From Hyphomonadaceae bacterium (GTDB lineage: Bacteria > Pseudomonadota > Alphaproteobacteria > Caulobacterales > Aquidulcibacteraceae): a stretch of DNA of 64,000 nt. This document shows, in pieces, positions 17,300 to 28,359 of the stretch. Below the pieces are notes generated by a model. That model had not been told where the DNA came from and did not search any database. It saw only the letters and a program-made list of their open reading frames with translations. Numbering within the stretch: position 1 is the stretch's first letter; each line of letters begins with the position of its first letter. The position numbers and the translations under genes are program-made. Location of the stretch: assembly GCA_023384105.1 (NCBI GenBank), contig JAHDXR010000005.1, positions 124,001 through 188,000 of the forward strand. The letters are read 5' to 3'.

Positions 17300-19684
17300 A
17301 TGGCCGGCGCCGAAGAGTACGTAGTCTGGTTCGAGCAGCTTGGGCGCGGCGATGTCGCCAAGGTCGGCGGCAAGAACGCCTCGATCGGCGAAATGGTGGT
17401 TAATCTGGGCGCCAAGGGCGTGCGCACGCCGGGCGGCTTCGCCACCACGACCGACGCCTATTGGGCCTTCATCGATGCGAACCATCTGCGCCCGGTGCTG
17501 GAGGCGCGGCTCAACGAACTCGCGGCTGGCAAAGCCTCGCTGCAGCAGACCGGCGAGCGGATTCGCACGGCGATTGCGGGCGGGACATGGCCGCCCGCAA
17601 TAGCCGCGGCGATTGCGGCGTCCTATCGCGCGCTGTGCGAACGCATGGGGCGCGCGGACGTGGACGTGGCCGTGCGGTCCTCGGCGACGGCCGAAGATTT
17701 GCCGACCGCCAGCTTCGCCGGCCAGCTTGAGACCTTCCTCAACGTGCGCGGCGAGGCGCAGCTGCTCGAAGCCTGCAGGAAGTGTCTCGCCTCGCTCTTC
17801 ACCGACCGCGCCATCAGCTATCGCATCGCCAACGGCTTCGAGCACATGAAAGTCGCGCTGTCGGTCGGCGTGCAGGCCATGGTCCGCTCCGATCTCGCCG
17901 GCTCGGGCGTGATGTTCTCGCTGGATACCGAAACCGGGTTCGACAAGGTTGTGATCATCGACGCCGCCTGGGGGCTGGGCGAGAACGTCGTGCAGGGCGC
18001 GGTCGATCCCGATTCCTATCAGGTGTTCAAGCCGCTGCTCGGCGATGCAAGTCTGACTCCGATCGTCGAAAAGAAGTGCGGCGCCAAGACGATCAAGATG
18101 ATCTACGCCGAAGCCGGCGCCGCGCCTACGGTGAATGTCGACACGAGCGCCGCCGAACGCGGTGCGTTCGTCTTGACCGACCGGGAGATTCTCACCTTGG
18201 CGCGCTGGGCCTGCGCGATCGAGCAGCACTACGGCCAGGCGATGGACATGGAATGGGCCAAGGACGGCCGCTCCGGCGAGCTGTTCATCGTGCAGGCGCG
18301 TCCCGAGACGGTGCAGTCGCGCCGGCAAGCCAATGTCTTCAAGAGTTATCGCATCCGCTCCAAGGGCAAGATGCTGGTCAAGGGGCTCAGCATCGGCGAT
18401 TCGATCGCCTTCGGCCCGGTTTGCCGGATCGACAGCGCCCGCGACATCGGCCGCTTCGTCGACGGCGCCGTTCTCGTCACGACGACGACCGATCCCGATT
18501 GGGTGCCGATCATGAAGCGCGCCTCGGCCATCGTCACCGACTATGGCGGCCGCACCTCGCACGCCGCCATCGTCAGCCGCGAACTCGGTCTGCCGGCCAT
18601 CGTCGGCGCCGGCGGAGCCACCAAACTGCTCAAGGACGGGCAGGAGGTAACGGTCTCGTGCGCCGAAGGGGCCGAGGGTTTCGTCTATGAGGGCATGGCC
18701 GAGGTGGAGGAGCACGAGGCCGATCTCACGGCCGCGCCCGATACGCGCACGCAGGTGATGCTGAACCTCGCCAATCCGGCTGCGGCGTTCCGCTGGTGGC
18801 GCATTCCTGCGGATGGCGTGGGGCTCGCCAGGATGGAGTTCGTGGTCAGCAACCACATCAAGATCCACCCGATGGCGCTGCTGAAGTTCGACCAGCTCGC
18901 CGACGCCGCCGCCAAGGCCGAGATCGAGCGGCTCACGCAAGGCTATGCCGACAAGGCCGAGTATTTCGTCGACCGCCTCGCACGCGGGCTGGCGCGGATC
19001 GCGGCGGTGATGTGGCCGAAGCCGGTGATCATCCGCACCAGCGATTTCAAGACCAACGAATACGCACACCTGATCGGCGGCGATGCGTTCGAGCCGAAGG
19101 AAGAGAACCCGATGCTCGGCTTCCGCGGCGCCTCGCGCTATTACGCGCCGCAGTACCGCGAGGGCTTCGCGCTTGAGTGCCGGGCGCTGAAGCGCCTGCG
19201 CGACGAGTACGGGTTCAGGAACGTCGTCGTCATGATCCCATTTTGCCGCTCGCCGAAGGAAGCGGATCTCGTTCTCGACGTGATGGCGCAGAACGGGCTC
19301 AGCCGCGGCGAACAGGGCCTTGAAATCTACGTCATGTGCGAGATTCCGTCGAACGTCATCCTCGCCGATGCGTTCGCGCAGCGCTTCGACGGTTTCTCGA
19401 TCGGCAGCAACGACCTCACGCAACTGACGCTGGGCGTCGACCGCGACTCCGCCGAACTCGCGGCGATGTTCGATGAGCGGGACGAGGCGGTGAAGTGGAT
19501 GATCCGCGCCGTCATCCAGGCGGCCAACACGGTCGGCGTCAAGGTTGGCCTGTGCGGCCAGGCGCCCAGCGATCATCCGGAGTTCGCGCGTTTTCTGGTC
19601 GAGTGCGGCATCGACTCGATGTCGGTCAGCCCGGACAGTTTCCTGGCCGTGAAGGCCCATGTCGCGGCCGCGGAGCGCGGCTGA
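17300..19684 (+). CDS. ppsA: Phosphoenolpyruvate synthase
   Basis: A 794-residue protein, the usual length. The N-terminal ATP-grasp domain begins with VGGKNASIGEM. The central phosphohistidine domain has GGRTSHAAIVSRELGLPA (catalytic His). The C-terminal PEP/pyruvate barrel ends with SNDLTQLTLGVDRDS and GLCGQAPSDHPEFA. It converts pyruvate plus ATP to PEP, AMP and phosphate for gluconeogenesis. ATG 17300 has a GGAGAAGGA ribosome site. It ends 12 nt before a large palindromic repeat. Confidence 0.96.
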   Translation: MAGAEEYVVWFEQLGRGDVAKVGGKNASIGEMVVNLGAKGVRTPGGFATTTDAYWAFIDANHLRPVLEARLNELAAGKASLQQTGERIRTAIAGGTWPPAIAAAIAASYRALCERMGRADVDVAVRSSATAEDLPTASFAGQLETFLNVRGEAQLLEACRKCLASLFTDRAISYRIANGFEHMKVALSVGVQAMVRSDLAGSGVMFSLDTETGFDKVVIIDAAWGLGENVVQGAVDPDSYQVFKPLLGDASLTPIVEKKCGAKTIKMIYAEAGAAPTVNVDTSAAERGAFVLTDREILTLARWACAIEQHYGQAMDMEWAKDGRSGELFIVQARPETVQSRRQANVFKSYRIRSKGKMLVKGLSIGDSIAFGPVCRIDSARDIGRFVDGAVLVTTTTDPDWVPIMKRASAIVTDYGGRTSHAAIVSRELGLPAIVGAGGATKLLKDGQEVTVSCAEGAEGFVYEGMAEVEEHEADLTAAPDTRTQVMLNLANPAAAFRWWRIPADGVGLARMEFVVSNHIKIHPMALLKFDQLADAAAKAEIERLTQGYADKAEYFVDRLARGLARIAAVMWPKPVIIRTSDFKTNEYAHLIGGDAFEPKEENPMLGFRGASRYYAPQYREGFALECRALKRLRDEYGFRNVVVMIPFCRSPKEADLVLDVMAQNGLSRGEQGLEIYVMCEIPSNVILADAFAQRFDGFSIGSNDLTQLTLGVDRDSAELAAMFDERDEAVKWMIRAVIQAANTVGVKVGLCGQAPSDHPEFARFLVECGIDSMSVSPDSFLAVKAHVAAAERG

Positions 19685-19696
19685 AGCCGCCGCCTC

Positions 19697-19826
19697 TATG
19701 GACCGCCGGCGTCCCGCCGGCATGCGCGAACCTACGAAAGCGGAGCGAACGGTTTCGCCGCACACACGATGCGGGGCGCTCCCTTTCAAAAGTACGCGCA
19801 TGCCGGCGGGACGCCGGCGGTCCATA
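19697..19826. repeat. TATGGACC palindromic repeat, copy A
   Basis: A 130-bp element with perfect 31-bp inverted arms (left arm begins TATGGACCGCCGGCG, right arm ends CGCCGGCGGTCCATA) and a 68-nt unique middle containing GGAGCG and CGCTCC. It fills the gap between convergent ppsA and pfkB, 12 nt after one stop and 5 nt before the other. The RNA of either strand would fold into a long hairpin, so it may end transcription both ways (inference). Confidence 0.92.
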
Positions 19827-19831
19827 GCATA

Positions 19832-20767
19832 TTAAAGCCGCCGCACCGCCGCGGTCTGCGCCAGCCGTTCGACGTCGGCCTTGCTGCACAGGCTCGTGCC
19901 CGCCGCCATCAGCGAGGCCGCTCCGCCCGCCAGCGCGTAGCGGAACGCCGTCTCCAGATCGTCGCCGCGGCCGAGCGACCAGATCAGCGCCGCCAGGAAG
20001 CTGTCGCCGGCGCCGACAGAGCTTACGATCGGCGCCTGAATGGCGTCGGCCGTCCAGGTCTCGTCCGCCGTCACCAGAAGCGCGCCTTGCGCGCCGCGCG
20101 AGACCGCGACCACCTCGGCGCGCCCCCCGCGCGTCAATTCGCGCGCGGCGGCGGCGAGGCTCGCCTCATCCTCAAGCGCGGCGCCGATAAGCTCGCGGAG
20201 TTCGCGCTGGTTGGGTTTCGCCAGATACACGCCTTCGTTCAGCGCGCGCCGCAGCGCTTCGCCCGAAGCGTCGACCACGAACCGCGCGCCGCAGGCGCGC
20301 GCCCGCGCTGCGAGCTGCGCATAGGCGTCCGCCGGCGCGCCCGGCGGCAAGCTGCCGCTCGCGACCACGAAGGGCGGGCAGCCCATCTGTGCGATTGCGT
20401 TCAGGCACGCTGCGAACTCCTCCGCTTCGAGCCCGGGCCCGGGCAGTACGAAGCGATACTCGTCGCCGCTTTGCTGTTCGACCACGGTGAAACTTTCGCG
20501 CGTCACGCCGTGAATCGGCACGACGCGGCTTTCGACGCCTTCTTCCCGCAGCAGGCGCTGCAGATAGTCGCCGATGGGTCCGCCGGCCGGATAGATCGCC
20601 GTGGCGGTCCCGCCGAGCCGGCTGATCACCCGGGCGACATTGACGCCGCCGCCGCCCGGATCGCGCCGCTCAGCCGCGCAGCGCAGCTTGTGCACCGGAA
20701 CGATCCGCTCGACGGATGTCGAAACATCGAGCGCGGGATTGAGCGTTATGGTGACGATGTTGGACAT
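19832..20767 (-). CDS. pfkB: PfkB-family phosphofructokinase
   Basis: A 311-residue ribokinase-fold sugar kinase. TLNPALDVST (8-17) and GGGGVNVAR (38-46) form the sugar-phosphate site and GAGDSFLAAL carries the catalytic Asp. This is the pattern of 6-phosphofructokinase II or 1-phosphofructokinase. No fructose PTS gene is nearby, which favours Pfk-2. It follows the HlyD-like gene by 4 nt, so it appears to end the ABC-exporter operon. Confidence 0.88.
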   Translation of the reverse strand: MSNIVTITLNPALDVSTSVERIVPVHKLRCAAERRDPGGGGVNVARVISRLGGTATAIYPAGGPIGDYLQRLLREEGVESRVVPIHGVTRESFTVVEQQSGDEYRFVLPGPGLEAEEFAACLNAIAQMGCPPFVVASGSLPPGAPADAYAQLAARARACGARFVVDASGEALRRALNEGVYLAKPNQRELRELIGAALEDEASLAAAARELTRGGRAEVVAVSRGAQGALLVTADETWTADAIQAPIVSSVGAGDSFLAALIWSLGRGDDLETAFRYALAGGAASLMAAGTSLCSKADVERLAQTAAVRRL

Positions 20768-20771
20768 GGGT

Positions 20772-21974
20772 TCATCGCGCCCTTACACGCGCGCCGTCTT
20801 TGAGGTCGTCGCCCGGAAACAGTACGACGCGCTGTCCGTCACGCAACCCGCTGGCGACGGCGCGGAAGTCGTCGCCGCCTTGACCGATCGTGATCGGCGT
20901 CAGCCGTGCGCGCCCGCGCTCGATCACGAACACGGCCCAGCCGCGCCCGTCGCGCACCAGCGCGCCGGTCGGCACGCGTAGCGCGTCCGCTTGCTCGGAA
21001 ACGATCACGCGCACGTCCACCCGATAGCCGTGCCCCAGCGGCGGCGCTTCCTCCGGGTGATCCAGGTGCAGGATCACGTTCACCCGCTGCTCCTCGACGC
21101 CGAGCGCCGAGATCTTGGTTCGCGCATAGGGTTCGATCCGGAACACGCGCGCGGGAATGGGCGTGTCGCCGCCCCAGTTTTCGATCTCGGCCGCGGCGCC
21201 GGCCTGCATCTGCACCGCGTCCTGCGACAGGAACTCGGCGACGATCTCGAGCTGGCGCGGATCGCCGACCTCCAGCAGCGCCGACCCCGCCGGCGAGATG
21301 GTCTCGCTCTGCTGCAGCAGCCGCAGCACGCGGCCGGAGGCCGGGCTGCGCACCGGCGTGGGCGCGCGCGCGCGGGCGGATGGCGCGCCGGCCGCGGCCT
21401 GCGCCCGCGACAAGTCGGCGCGCCGCGCACTGACGGCGGCGCGCGCGGCGCGCAATGCGGCATTGGCGGAATCGAGCGCGGCCTGCGAGGCGAAGTCGCG
21501 CGCGCGTAGCGTCGCCACGCGCTCCTGCTCGCTCTGCGCCAGCTGCAGATCGGCCTGCGCCGCAGCCAAGGCCGCGCGCGCGGCTGCGACGGCGGCGCTC
21601 GCCTCGGCGGCGACGCGCGCGTCGAGCAGAACCGGATCGGCGGGCAGGATGGTGGCGACGACCTGCCCGCGCTCCACCGTGTCGCCAGGCTCCAGCTCCA
21701 GTCGCTGCAGCTCGCCGCCGACGGGCGTGGCGATGACGAACACGTCATGGATGCGCGTGCGTCCTTCATCCACGACTTCGCTCCGCACCATGCCGCGATC
21801 CACCGCCGCCGCTTCGACCGGCAGCGGCCGCGGCCACGCCAGCCAGATCAGCACCAGCGCGAGCGCCGCGCCGGTGCCGAGCCAAATCCATTGCGCCAAG
21901 CCGAGCTTGGGCGCCTGTTTCGGCATCCGCTCGCGCACCAGCGCCACGAACTCGTTAGGGGAAGGCATGCGCAT
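20772..21974 (-). CDS. HlyD-family membrane-fusion subunit of an ABC exporter
   Basis: A 400-residue protein with a single N-terminal membrane anchor (about 28-49), a lipoyl-like segment (GGELQRLELEPGDTVERGQVV), an Ala-rich coiled-coil hairpin (about 130-210) and a C-terminal barrel. It would connect the FtsX-type permease to the outer membrane. The start is ATG 21974, two bases after the permease stop; ATG 21968 is also possible. Confidence 0.88.
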   Translation of the reverse strand: MRMPSPNEFVALVRERMPKQAPKLGLAQWIWLGTGAALALVLIWLAWPRPLPVEAAAVDRGMVRSEVVDEGRTRIHDVFVIATPVGGELQRLELEPGDTVERGQVVATILPADPVLLDARVAAEASAAVAAARAALAAAQADLQLAQSEQERVATLRARDFASQAALDSANAALRAARAAVSARRADLSRAQAAAGAPSARARAPTPVRSPASGRVLRLLQQSETISPAGSALLEVGDPRQLEIVAEFLSQDAVQMQAGAAAEIENWGGDTPIPARVFRIEPYARTKISALGVEEQRVNVILHLDHPEEAPPLGHGYRVDVRVIVSEQADALRVPTGALVRDGRGWAVFVIERGRARLTPITIGQGGDDFRAVASGLRDGQRVVLFPGDDLKDGARVRAR

Positions 21975-21976
21975 CG

Positions 21977-24349
21977 CTAATCCCTGGCCTTCAGAACACC
22001 GATCATATCCAGCTTGTCTATGCCAGCCCGAACAACCAGCGCCGCCGTCAGCACGCAAGCCAGCGTAAACGCGACCGCAAAGGCGTAGCCGGGCGGATGG
22101 AACACGAACGGAAAGGAATACATGTCGGTCTGGAACAGCTTCATCAGCCAGATCGCCAGCACCGTTCCGAGCGCGATGCCCGCGGGCACGGCCAGCAGCG
22201 CGAGCGCCATCAGCTCGCCGATCAGCACGTAAGAGACTTCCAGCCGTGTGAAGCCGAGCACCCGCAGCGTGGCCAGATCGCGCTCCTGTTCGGCCAGGGT
22301 GATGCGCGCCGCCGAGAAGGCGACGCCGCCGGCCATCACGGCGGCGAAGGCGGCGTAGATGAAGTTCATCATGCCAACACCCTGGTCGAACTCCTCCCGC
22401 ATCGAGTGTTCCGCCTGTGCGACGTAGCTCGCGCCGGCGATGCCGGGCGTCTCCTTGATACGCTGATTGAAAGCGCCGTAGTCGGACGCATCCATCAGCA
22501 GATGCGCGCCGCTGATGCGGCCGGGTTCGCGCATCAGCCGCGCCAGCGCGCCGAGTTCCATGTACGCAGAGGAGCCGAGCATCGGCTCGACGATGGCGGT
22601 GACGCGCACATGGGCGCCGATGCGCCGCCCGCGCGTCTGCTCCAGGTAGATTTCGTCGCCGACGCGCGCGTCGAGCTTCTCCGCCAGCGCGCGGGCCAGA
22701 GCGATGCCGGCGACGGGCGGGGAGAGAGGCGCTTGCGCCGCGCCGATCACGCGGCTGAGCCTAGCCTCGGCGGGAACCCCGAACACCGCCTCGTGCACGG
22801 TGCGCCCGTTATGGTGCAGCACGATGTCGTCGATGCGGAACGGCTCGGCGTAGATGACTCCGGGCAGCCGGCCCACCTCGTGCAGAACGCCCACGTCGCG
22901 CGCCTCGGCGAACGTGAGCGTCACGTCCTGGCGGTTGGCGACGCCGAAGTTCACGTCGAGCAGGTAGTTCATCTCCGCCGGCATCGTGCGCGCCACCACC
23001 AGCAGCGCGATCGCGAAGGCGACGCCGAGCGCCGTCGTGCTGGCGCGCCGGGGGAAGCGCACGATGCGGCGAAGAATGATCCGCGACTTCGCATCCAGGC
23101 GCGCGGCGAAGGCGGCCAGCCCCTTGCCGGCGGTGTTGAACGCGGTCGGCCGCGGCGGCGTCAGCGCTTCCGCGGGCGCCAGGCGCGCGGCGCGCAGCAC
23201 CGAAAACAGGCAGCCGGCGATCGCCGACGCAAAGCCGGCCGCCCACGCCCCCGCGAACGTCGCCGGCGAGGCGACGAAATCGAGCCGCGGGAAGTGGTAA
23301 TAGTCGCGATAGAGATCGGCCACCATCCGCCCGAACGCGACGCCGGCAAACGACCCCAGCAGCGCGCCGATCGCTGCGAAGATCAGCGCGCTCTTGGCGT
23401 AGTGCCAGGCGACCGCCGCATTGCTGTAGCCGAACGCCTTCAGCAGGCCGATGTTCGAGCGCTCGGTGGCGATCACGCGCCCCAGGGCTATGTTCACCAG
23501 GAACGCGGCGATGATCAGGAAGAACGCCGGCAGGAACGTCGCCATGGTCGAGAGCTGGCGCAGCTCCTCGCTGAGGAAGCGGTCCGACATCATCCGGTCG
23601 CGGCCATAGGCGCCGGCGCCGCCATAGGGATCGAGCACCCGGTCGATGGCGCGGATGGTCTCGACCTGATTGGCGTTGCGGCCCAGCATGAAGACCGCGT
23701 CGTTGAAGGCGCCGTCGAGATCGTAGGCGCGCGCCAGCGCGTCGCGGCCCATCCAGATCACGCCGAACCGCTCTGCCTGGCGGAACAGCTCGCCCGGCCC
23801 CGAGACGAAGACGAACTCCGGAGAATTGGCGATGCCGACGATGCGCAGGGTTTGCCGCCGGCCGTACAGCGTGGCGGCGAGCGTGTCGCCGATGTCGAGC
23901 GCGTGCGCGTTGGCGAAGGCTTGGCTGAGCAGGATTTCGTCGGCATGCGTCGGATCGGGCAGCCGGCCGCGGGTGATGACGACGTCGTTCACGCGCGGCC
24001 GCCCTTGCGCCGGCAGCGAAACCAGGCGCGCCGACGGCGGCTCCTCCACGCCGGGAAGGTCCAGCAGCGCATAGCCGGCGATGCGCGTCTCCACGGTCTG
24101 CACGCCGGGGGCCTCCGCAAGCGCGCGCGCCACGCGGTCCGGCGCCCGTACGAGCGAGACGGCGATGTCGGCCATGCGCCGCTCGGCGTAATAATCCGCG
24201 CGCGTGCGCTCCATCGAGCCGCGCATGCCCACGGCCATCACGAACACCGAGAGTCCGCACGCCAGCACCAGCGCCACGCCGGCCGCGTGCAGCCGCATGC
24301 GCCAGACGTCGCGGAACAGCTTCTTGTCCAGCGCCCGCATCGTCACCAC
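21977..24349 (-). CDS. FtsX/MacB-type ABC exporter permease (duplicated)
   Basis: A 790-residue protein with one N-terminal helix (about 25-45), a large periplasmic region, and two FtsX modules: helices around 270-400 and again 670-780. It fits permeases of the lipoprotein or macrolide-type exporters (YbbP/DevC-like) that work with a MacA-type adaptor. Substrate unknown. The start overlaps the ATPase stop by 7 nt; ATG 24340 is an alternative start. Confidence 0.87.
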   Translation of the reverse strand: MVTMRALDKKLFRDVWRMRLHAAGVALVLACGLSVFVMAVGMRGSMERTRADYYAERRMADIAVSLVRAPDRVARALAEAPGVQTVETRIAGYALLDLPGVEEPPSARLVSLPAQGRPRVNDVVITRGRLPDPTHADEILLSQAFANAHALDIGDTLAATLYGRRQTLRIVGIANSPEFVFVSGPGELFRQAERFGVIWMGRDALARAYDLDGAFNDAVFMLGRNANQVETIRAIDRVLDPYGGAGAYGRDRMMSDRFLSEELRQLSTMATFLPAFFLIIAAFLVNIALGRVIATERSNIGLLKAFGYSNAAVAWHYAKSALIFAAIGALLGSFAGVAFGRMVADLYRDYYHFPRLDFVASPATFAGAWAAGFASAIAGCLFSVLRAARLAPAEALTPPRPTAFNTAGKGLAAFAARLDAKSRIILRRIVRFPRRASTTALGVAFAIALLVVARTMPAEMNYLLDVNFGVANRQDVTLTFAEARDVGVLHEVGRLPGVIYAEPFRIDDIVLHHNGRTVHEAVFGVPAEARLSRVIGAAQAPLSPPVAGIALARALAEKLDARVGDEIYLEQTRGRRIGAHVRVTAIVEPMLGSSAYMELGALARLMREPGRISGAHLLMDASDYGAFNQRIKETPGIAGASYVAQAEHSMREEFDQGVGMMNFIYAAFAAVMAGGVAFSAARITLAEQERDLATLRVLGFTRLEVSYVLIGELMALALLAVPAGIALGTVLAIWLMKLFQTDMYSFPFVFHPPGYAFAVAFTLACVLTAALVVRAGIDKLDMIGVLKARD

Positions 24350-25077
24350 ACCAGCTCTGAGGGCGGCACGCGTTCCGTGTTCACCTCGACGCTGCGCACA
24401 TGGCCGTCGCCGAAGCGCACCACGCGCTGAGCCATGCGCGCCACGTCGGCGTTATGGGTGACGATCATGGTCGTCGAACCGTAGCGCTCGTTGACTTCCT
24501 GCAGCGCCTCCAGCACGCGCACGCCGGTCTTGACGTCGAGCGCGCCGGTCGGCTCGTCGCACAACAGCACGGCGGGCCGCTTGGCGATGGCGCGCGCCAC
24601 CGCCACGCGCTGCTGTTCGCCGCCGGAGAGTTGCGATGGGAAGTGATCGATCCGCTTGCCCAGGCCGACCAGCTCCAGCGCTTCGACCGCGCTCAACGGA
24701 TCGTCGGCGATTTCGCCCACCAGCTCCACGTTCTCGCGCGCCGTGAGGCTCGGGATCAGATTGTAGAATTGGAAGATGAAGCCGACATGCCTGCGCCGGA
24801 ACAATGTCAGCGCGTGCTCGCTGAGCGCCGTGAGCAACTCGCCTTCGAACCGCACCTGGCCCGAGGTGGCGCGGTCCAGCCCGCCGAGAATGTTGAGCAG
24901 CGTCGACTTGCCGGAGCCGGACGGCCCCAGCAGCACCATCAGCTCGCCTTTGGTTATGTCGAGATCGACATCCACCAGCGCCCGCACGGCGGTCTCGCCC
25001 TGACCATAGGTCTTGCACACGCCCCGCAGAGCGAAGAGCGGTTCCGCGGCGGCGTCCGGGGGCGCGAAGCTCATCAT
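24343..25077 (-). CDS. ABC exporter ATP-binding protein (LolD/MacB type)
   Basis: A 244-residue ATPase with Walker [13 protein letters not shown]-loop [12 protein letters not shown], signature [14 protein letters not shown], Walker [13 protein letters not shown] and H-loop VTHN. Two adjacent ATGs (25077, 25074) follow AAGAG; the second has the better spacing of 7 nt. An ATG further up (25176) would add an unlikely 33-residue basic extension. First gene of the operon ATPase, permease, HlyD, pfkB. Confidence 0.93.
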   Translation of the reverse strand: MMSFAPPDAAAEPLFALRGVCKTYGQGETAVRALVDVDLDITKGELMVLLGPSGSGKSTLLNILGGLDRATSGQVRFEGELLTALSEHALTLFRRRHVGFIFQFYNLIPSLTARENVELVGEIADDPLSAVEALELVGLGKRIDHFPSQLSGGEQQRVAVARAIAKRPAVLLCDEPTGALDVKTGVRVLEALQEVNERYGSTTMIVTHNADVARMAQRVVRFGDGHVRSVEVNTERVPPSELVW

Positions 25078-25258
25078 CAAACTCTTGTGCGCGATCGGCG
25101 TCTGCGTCCCCTTGATTGGGCTCAAACGACGAACGGCGGCCACAATGGCCGCTTTCAGCCGCGTTGGCGCGCGCATTCGCCTGCTGGGCCGGTCGTCTTG
25201 ATTTAACGCAACACGGCCGAGGAGCTATATTCGATGGTGACGCAGACAGAGGGGTTCC

Positions 25259-25681
25259 ATGATGATGCGTTTCGTGATTGCCGCCGCCGCCGTGGTTTCC
25301 TTGACGGCTTGCAGCCAGCCGCGCTCCGATCTCGCCGGCCGCTGGGAGGTGCAACAGATCGCGGGCGCGTCTCTCGGCGACGGCGTCGACATCTGGATCG
25401 AGTTCGACGAGGCCGGCGACACCGTGCGCGGCTTCACCGGCTGCCGCGCCTTCACCGGCGACGCCGAAGTGTTCGGCGCCATGCTCACGCTTGCACCGGT
25501 GGTGGAAGAGCAGGGCGAGTGCCCCAGCGAAGCGGCGGCGACCGATGAAGCGCGTTTCCTGGGGGTTCTGCCTTCGGTGCAGCGCTACATTCGCAACGGC
25601 CGCTCGCTGGAGCTGTTGCCGGCGGCGAGAGGCAGTGAGACGCTGGTCAGGCTCCGTCTGACGGATGAGAACGCGAACTGA
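25259..25681 (+). CDS. META/HslJ-domain lipoprotein
   Basis: A 140-residue protein with a lipoprotein signal (lipobox LTAC, Cys18). The mature part WEVQQIAG...FTGCRAFTG...LTLAPVV is the pattern of META domains, found in HslJ-type heat-inducible and secreted proteins. Start is the first of three in-frame ATGs (25259-25267); which is used is uncertain. Function in the envelope is not established. Confidence 0.8.
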   Translation: MMMRFVIAAAAVVSLTACSQPRSDLAGRWEVQQIAGASLGDGVDIWIEFDEAGDTVRGFTGCRAFTGDAEVFGAMLTLAPVVEEQGECPSEAAATDEARFLGVLPSVQRYIRNGRSLELLPAARGSETLVRLRLTDENAN

Positions 25682-25705
25682 CGATCGGCGGCTGGAGGCT
25701 GGTTT

Positions 25706-27277
25706 TTGAGCGTAGGCCTGAGCTTTTTCGGCGCCGCCGGCTGCGTGACCGGCTCGTGCATGCTGCTGCAAACGCCCACCGCCAAAGTGCTGATCGAGTG
25801 CGGCCTGTTTCAGGGGCCGAAGACGCTGAAAGCGCTCAATTACGGCGATTTTCCGTTCGACGCAGCCGAGCTTGACGCCGTGCTGCTGACGCATGCGCAC
25901 GTCGATCACAGCGGGCTTCTGCCCAAGCTCATGCTCGCGGGATTCGACAAGCGCATCTATGCGACGCGCGGCACGCGCGATCTGTGCGGCGTGCTGCTGC
26001 CCGATGCGGGCGCGATCCAGGAAATGGAGGTCGAAGCGCTGAACATGCGCAATCGGCGTCACGGCAAGCCGGAAGTGACGCCGATCTACACGGCGCGCGA
26101 CGCCGAGGCGTGCGCGGAATTGTTCGAGCCGGTCGCGCTCGAGACCTGGGAAGACGTGGCGGCGGGCGTCCGCGCCCGCTGGTGGAACGCCGGCCATATT
26201 CTGGGCTCGGCCTCGATCGAAGTCGAAGTCGCGAACGGCGGCCAAACCCAGACGATCCTGTTCTCCGGCGATATCGGCCCCGGCGGCCGCAGCTTCTCCG
26301 AAGATCCGACCGGCCCCGGCGGGGTCGATCATCTGGTGATCGAGAGCACGTACGGCGACCGCGAACGGCCCCCGGTCGGCGATGACGAGCGCAAGCGGCT
26401 GCTGGCGGAGCAGATCGTCGCCGCCCACGTCGCGGGCGGACCGCTGCTGATCCCCGCCTTCGCCGTCGAACGCACCCAGGAACTCATCGTCGATCTCATC
26501 GAGCTGATGGAGACCGCCCGCGCGCCGCCCGCGCCGATCTTTCTCGATTCGCCGCTCGCCATCCGCGCCAGCGATGTGTTCCTGCGCCACGACGGCGAGA
26601 ACGCGCCGTTCGAGCGGCTGCGCGAGTCGCGTTGGCTGAAGTTCACGGAAGAGACCCGGGAGAGCCGCGCCATCGAGCGCGTGCAAGGCTGGCACGTCAT
26701 CGTCGCGGCCAGCGGCATGTGCGACGCCGGCCGCGTGCGGCACCACTTGAAGCGTCTGTTGTGGCGTCCGGAAGCCACGGTGCTGCTGACCGGTTTTCAG
26801 GCCGTCGGCACGCTTGGCCGGCTGCTGCAGGACGGCCGCCGCGCCGTCCGCATCCAGGGCGACGACGTCAAGGTGGCGGCGCGCGTCCAGTCGCTTGACA
26901 TCTATTCCGGCCACGCCGACGCGAGCGGCCTCGTCAGCTGGGCGCAGGCGCGCGGGCCTGTGCGCGGCGCGGTGTTCATGACGCACGGCGAGCCGGAAGG
27001 CGTGGAAGGGCTGGAACGCAGGCTCAAGGCCGCCGGCGTCGCGGGCGGGCGCGTGCTGGCGGCCGAGCTGGACCAGACGTACCGGCTTGAGCCCCAGGGC
27101 GCCGCACCCGAGGCGCGGCGCAAGCCCCGCCTGAGGACAGGCGCCGCCGCAAAGCTCGATTGGCACAACGCACGGTCCGAGTTTCTCGCGCAATTGCACG
27201 AAAAGCTCGACGCTGCGTCCGATGACGCCGCCCGCGAAGCCATCATCGCCGATCTGGCGCAGCGGCTGCGGCGCTGA
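25706..27277 (+). CDS. Metallo-beta-lactamase / beta-CASP RNA-processing-type exonuclease
   Basis: A 523-residue protein. THAHVDHSG (about 61-69) gives the zinc-binding HxHxDH motif, GHILGSAS the next ligand and FSGDIG the bridging Asp. [23 protein letters not shown] and [11 protein letters not shown] are motifs of the beta-CASP and RMMBL domains. It belongs to the Ysh1/CPSF73-like bacterial group, probably an RNase. Start TTG 25706 has GGAGG 7 nt upstream. The C-terminal about 50 residues are charged and helical. Confidence 0.9.
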   Translation: MSVGLSFFGAAGCVTGSCMLLQTPTAKVLIECGLFQGPKTLKALNYGDFPFDAAELDAVLLTHAHVDHSGLLPKLMLAGFDKRIYATRGTRDLCGVLLPDAGAIQEMEVEALNMRNRRHGKPEVTPIYTARDAEACAELFEPVALETWEDVAAGVRARWWNAGHILGSASIEVEVANGGQTQTILFSGDIGPGGRSFSEDPTGPGGVDHLVIESTYGDRERPPVGDDERKRLLAEQIVAAHVAGGPLLIPAFAVERTQELIVDLIELMETARAPPAPIFLDSPLAIRASDVFLRHDGENAPFERLRESRWLKFTEETRESRAIERVQGWHVIVAASGMCDAGRVRHHLKRLLWRPEATVLLTGFQAVGTLGRLLQDGRRAVRIQGDDVKVAARVQSLDIYSGHADASGLVSWAQARGPVRGAVFMTHGEPEGVEGLERRLKAAGVAGGRVLAAELDQTYRLEPQGAAPEARRKPRLRTGAAAKLDWHNARSEFLAQLHEKLDAASDDAAREAIIADLAQRLRR

Positions 27278-27298
27278 TGAGCCTGCTGGAAGGTCGTT

Positions 27299-28285
27299 AT
27301 GCGCGCAATGCAGCTGATCAAGCCTGGCGAGCCGCTGCAGTTGGCGGAGCTGCCGGATGCCGAGCCCGGCGCCGGCGAAGTTCGCATCAAGGTCAGCGCT
27401 TGCGGCGTTTGCCGCACGGATCTGCACGTGGTCGACGGCGAACTCGCGCCGCGGCGTTCGCCCATCATTCCCGGTCACGAAATCGTCGGCGCGGTCGACG
27501 CGATCGGCGCCGGCGTGACCGGCCTGCGCCTCGGCCAGCGCGTCGGCGTCGGCTGGCTCGGCGGCGTCTGCGGCGCGTGCCGCTATTGCGCCGCCGACAG
27601 GGAAAATCTCTGCGATGCGCCGAGCTTCACCGGCTACACGCGCCACGGCGGTTTTGCGTCGCACACCATCGCCGATGCGCGCTTCGCCTATCCGCTGCCG
27701 GACGCCTTCGCGGACGACGCAGCCGCGGCGCCGCTCTTGTGCGCCGGCCTGATCGGGTGGCGTTCGCTGGTCGCGGCGGGAGCGGGCGCGGCGCTTGGCC
27801 TTTATGGCTTCGGCGCGGCGGCGCACATCATCTTGCAGGCGGCGAAATGGCAGGGCCGCCGCGTGTTCGTGTTCACCCGTCCGCAGGACCGGGACAGCCA
27901 GGCTTTCGCGCGCACGCTCGGCGCCGATTGGGCCGGCGGCTCGGACGACGCGCCGCCCGAACCGCTCGACGCCGCGATCATCTACGCGCCGGCGGGTCCG
28001 CTCGTGCCGGCCGCGCTCAGGGCCGTGTGCAAGGGCGGCCGCGTCGTCTGCGCCGGCATTCACATGAGCGATATTCCGTCCTTTCCCTATGACATCCTGT
28101 GGGGCGAGCGCGAAATCGTCTCCGTCGCCAATCTGACGCGGAAGGATGCGCGGGATTTTCTCGCGCTTGCACCGCGTATTGGGTTGAAGACGCATATCGC
28201 CCGCTACCCGCTGGAGCAGGCGAACCGGGCCCTGGCCGATCTCCGCGCCGGCCGTTTCCAGGGCGCGGCGGTGCTGATCCCCTAG
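27299..28285 (+). CDS. Zinc-dependent alcohol dehydrogenase
   Basis: A 328-residue medium-chain dehydrogenase. [14 protein letters not shown] (catalytic zinc Cys), [12 protein letters not shown] (His) and the structural zinc lobe [15 protein letters not shown] are all present. The Rossmann region reads [11 protein letters not shown]; this resembles the AdhA/YogA-like branch, which uses alcohols or aldehydes. The gene starts 22 nt after the nuclease gene and is likely cotranscribed with it. Confidence 0.9.
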   Translation: MRAMQLIKPGEPLQLAELPDAEPGAGEVRIKVSACGVCRTDLHVVDGELAPRRSPIIPGHEIVGAVDAIGAGVTGLRLGQRVGVGWLGGVCGACRYCAADRENLCDAPSFTGYTRHGGFASHTIADARFAYPLPDAFADDAAAAPLLCAGLIGWRSLVAAGAGAALGLYGFGAAAHIILQAAKWQGRRVFVFTRPQDRDSQAFARTLGADWAGGSDDAPPEPLDAAIIYAPAGPLVPAALRAVCKGGRVVCAGIHMSDIPSFPYDILWGEREIVSVANLTRKDARDFLALAPRIGLKTHIARYPLEQANRALADLRAGRFQGAAVLIP

Positions 28286-28359
28286 CGCCCCTGCGTTTGA
28301 TCGAGGGCAAGGGCTGGACCGGCCGTTCCGATAGAAGGAGGATAGCGGCGGAGTTCGTT

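Noticed and set aside
19769-19826. Open frames beginning MDRRRPAG or ending with DAGGP at several loci
   Set aside because: They are translations of the TATGGACC repeat arms and recur at each copy; none has a ribosome site or conserved continuation.
28297-28310. FNR-like box TTGATCGAGGGCAA before the DUF5132-like gene
   Set aside because: One half-site has a mismatch in the core; too weak to list as a feature, mentioned only with the other candidates.
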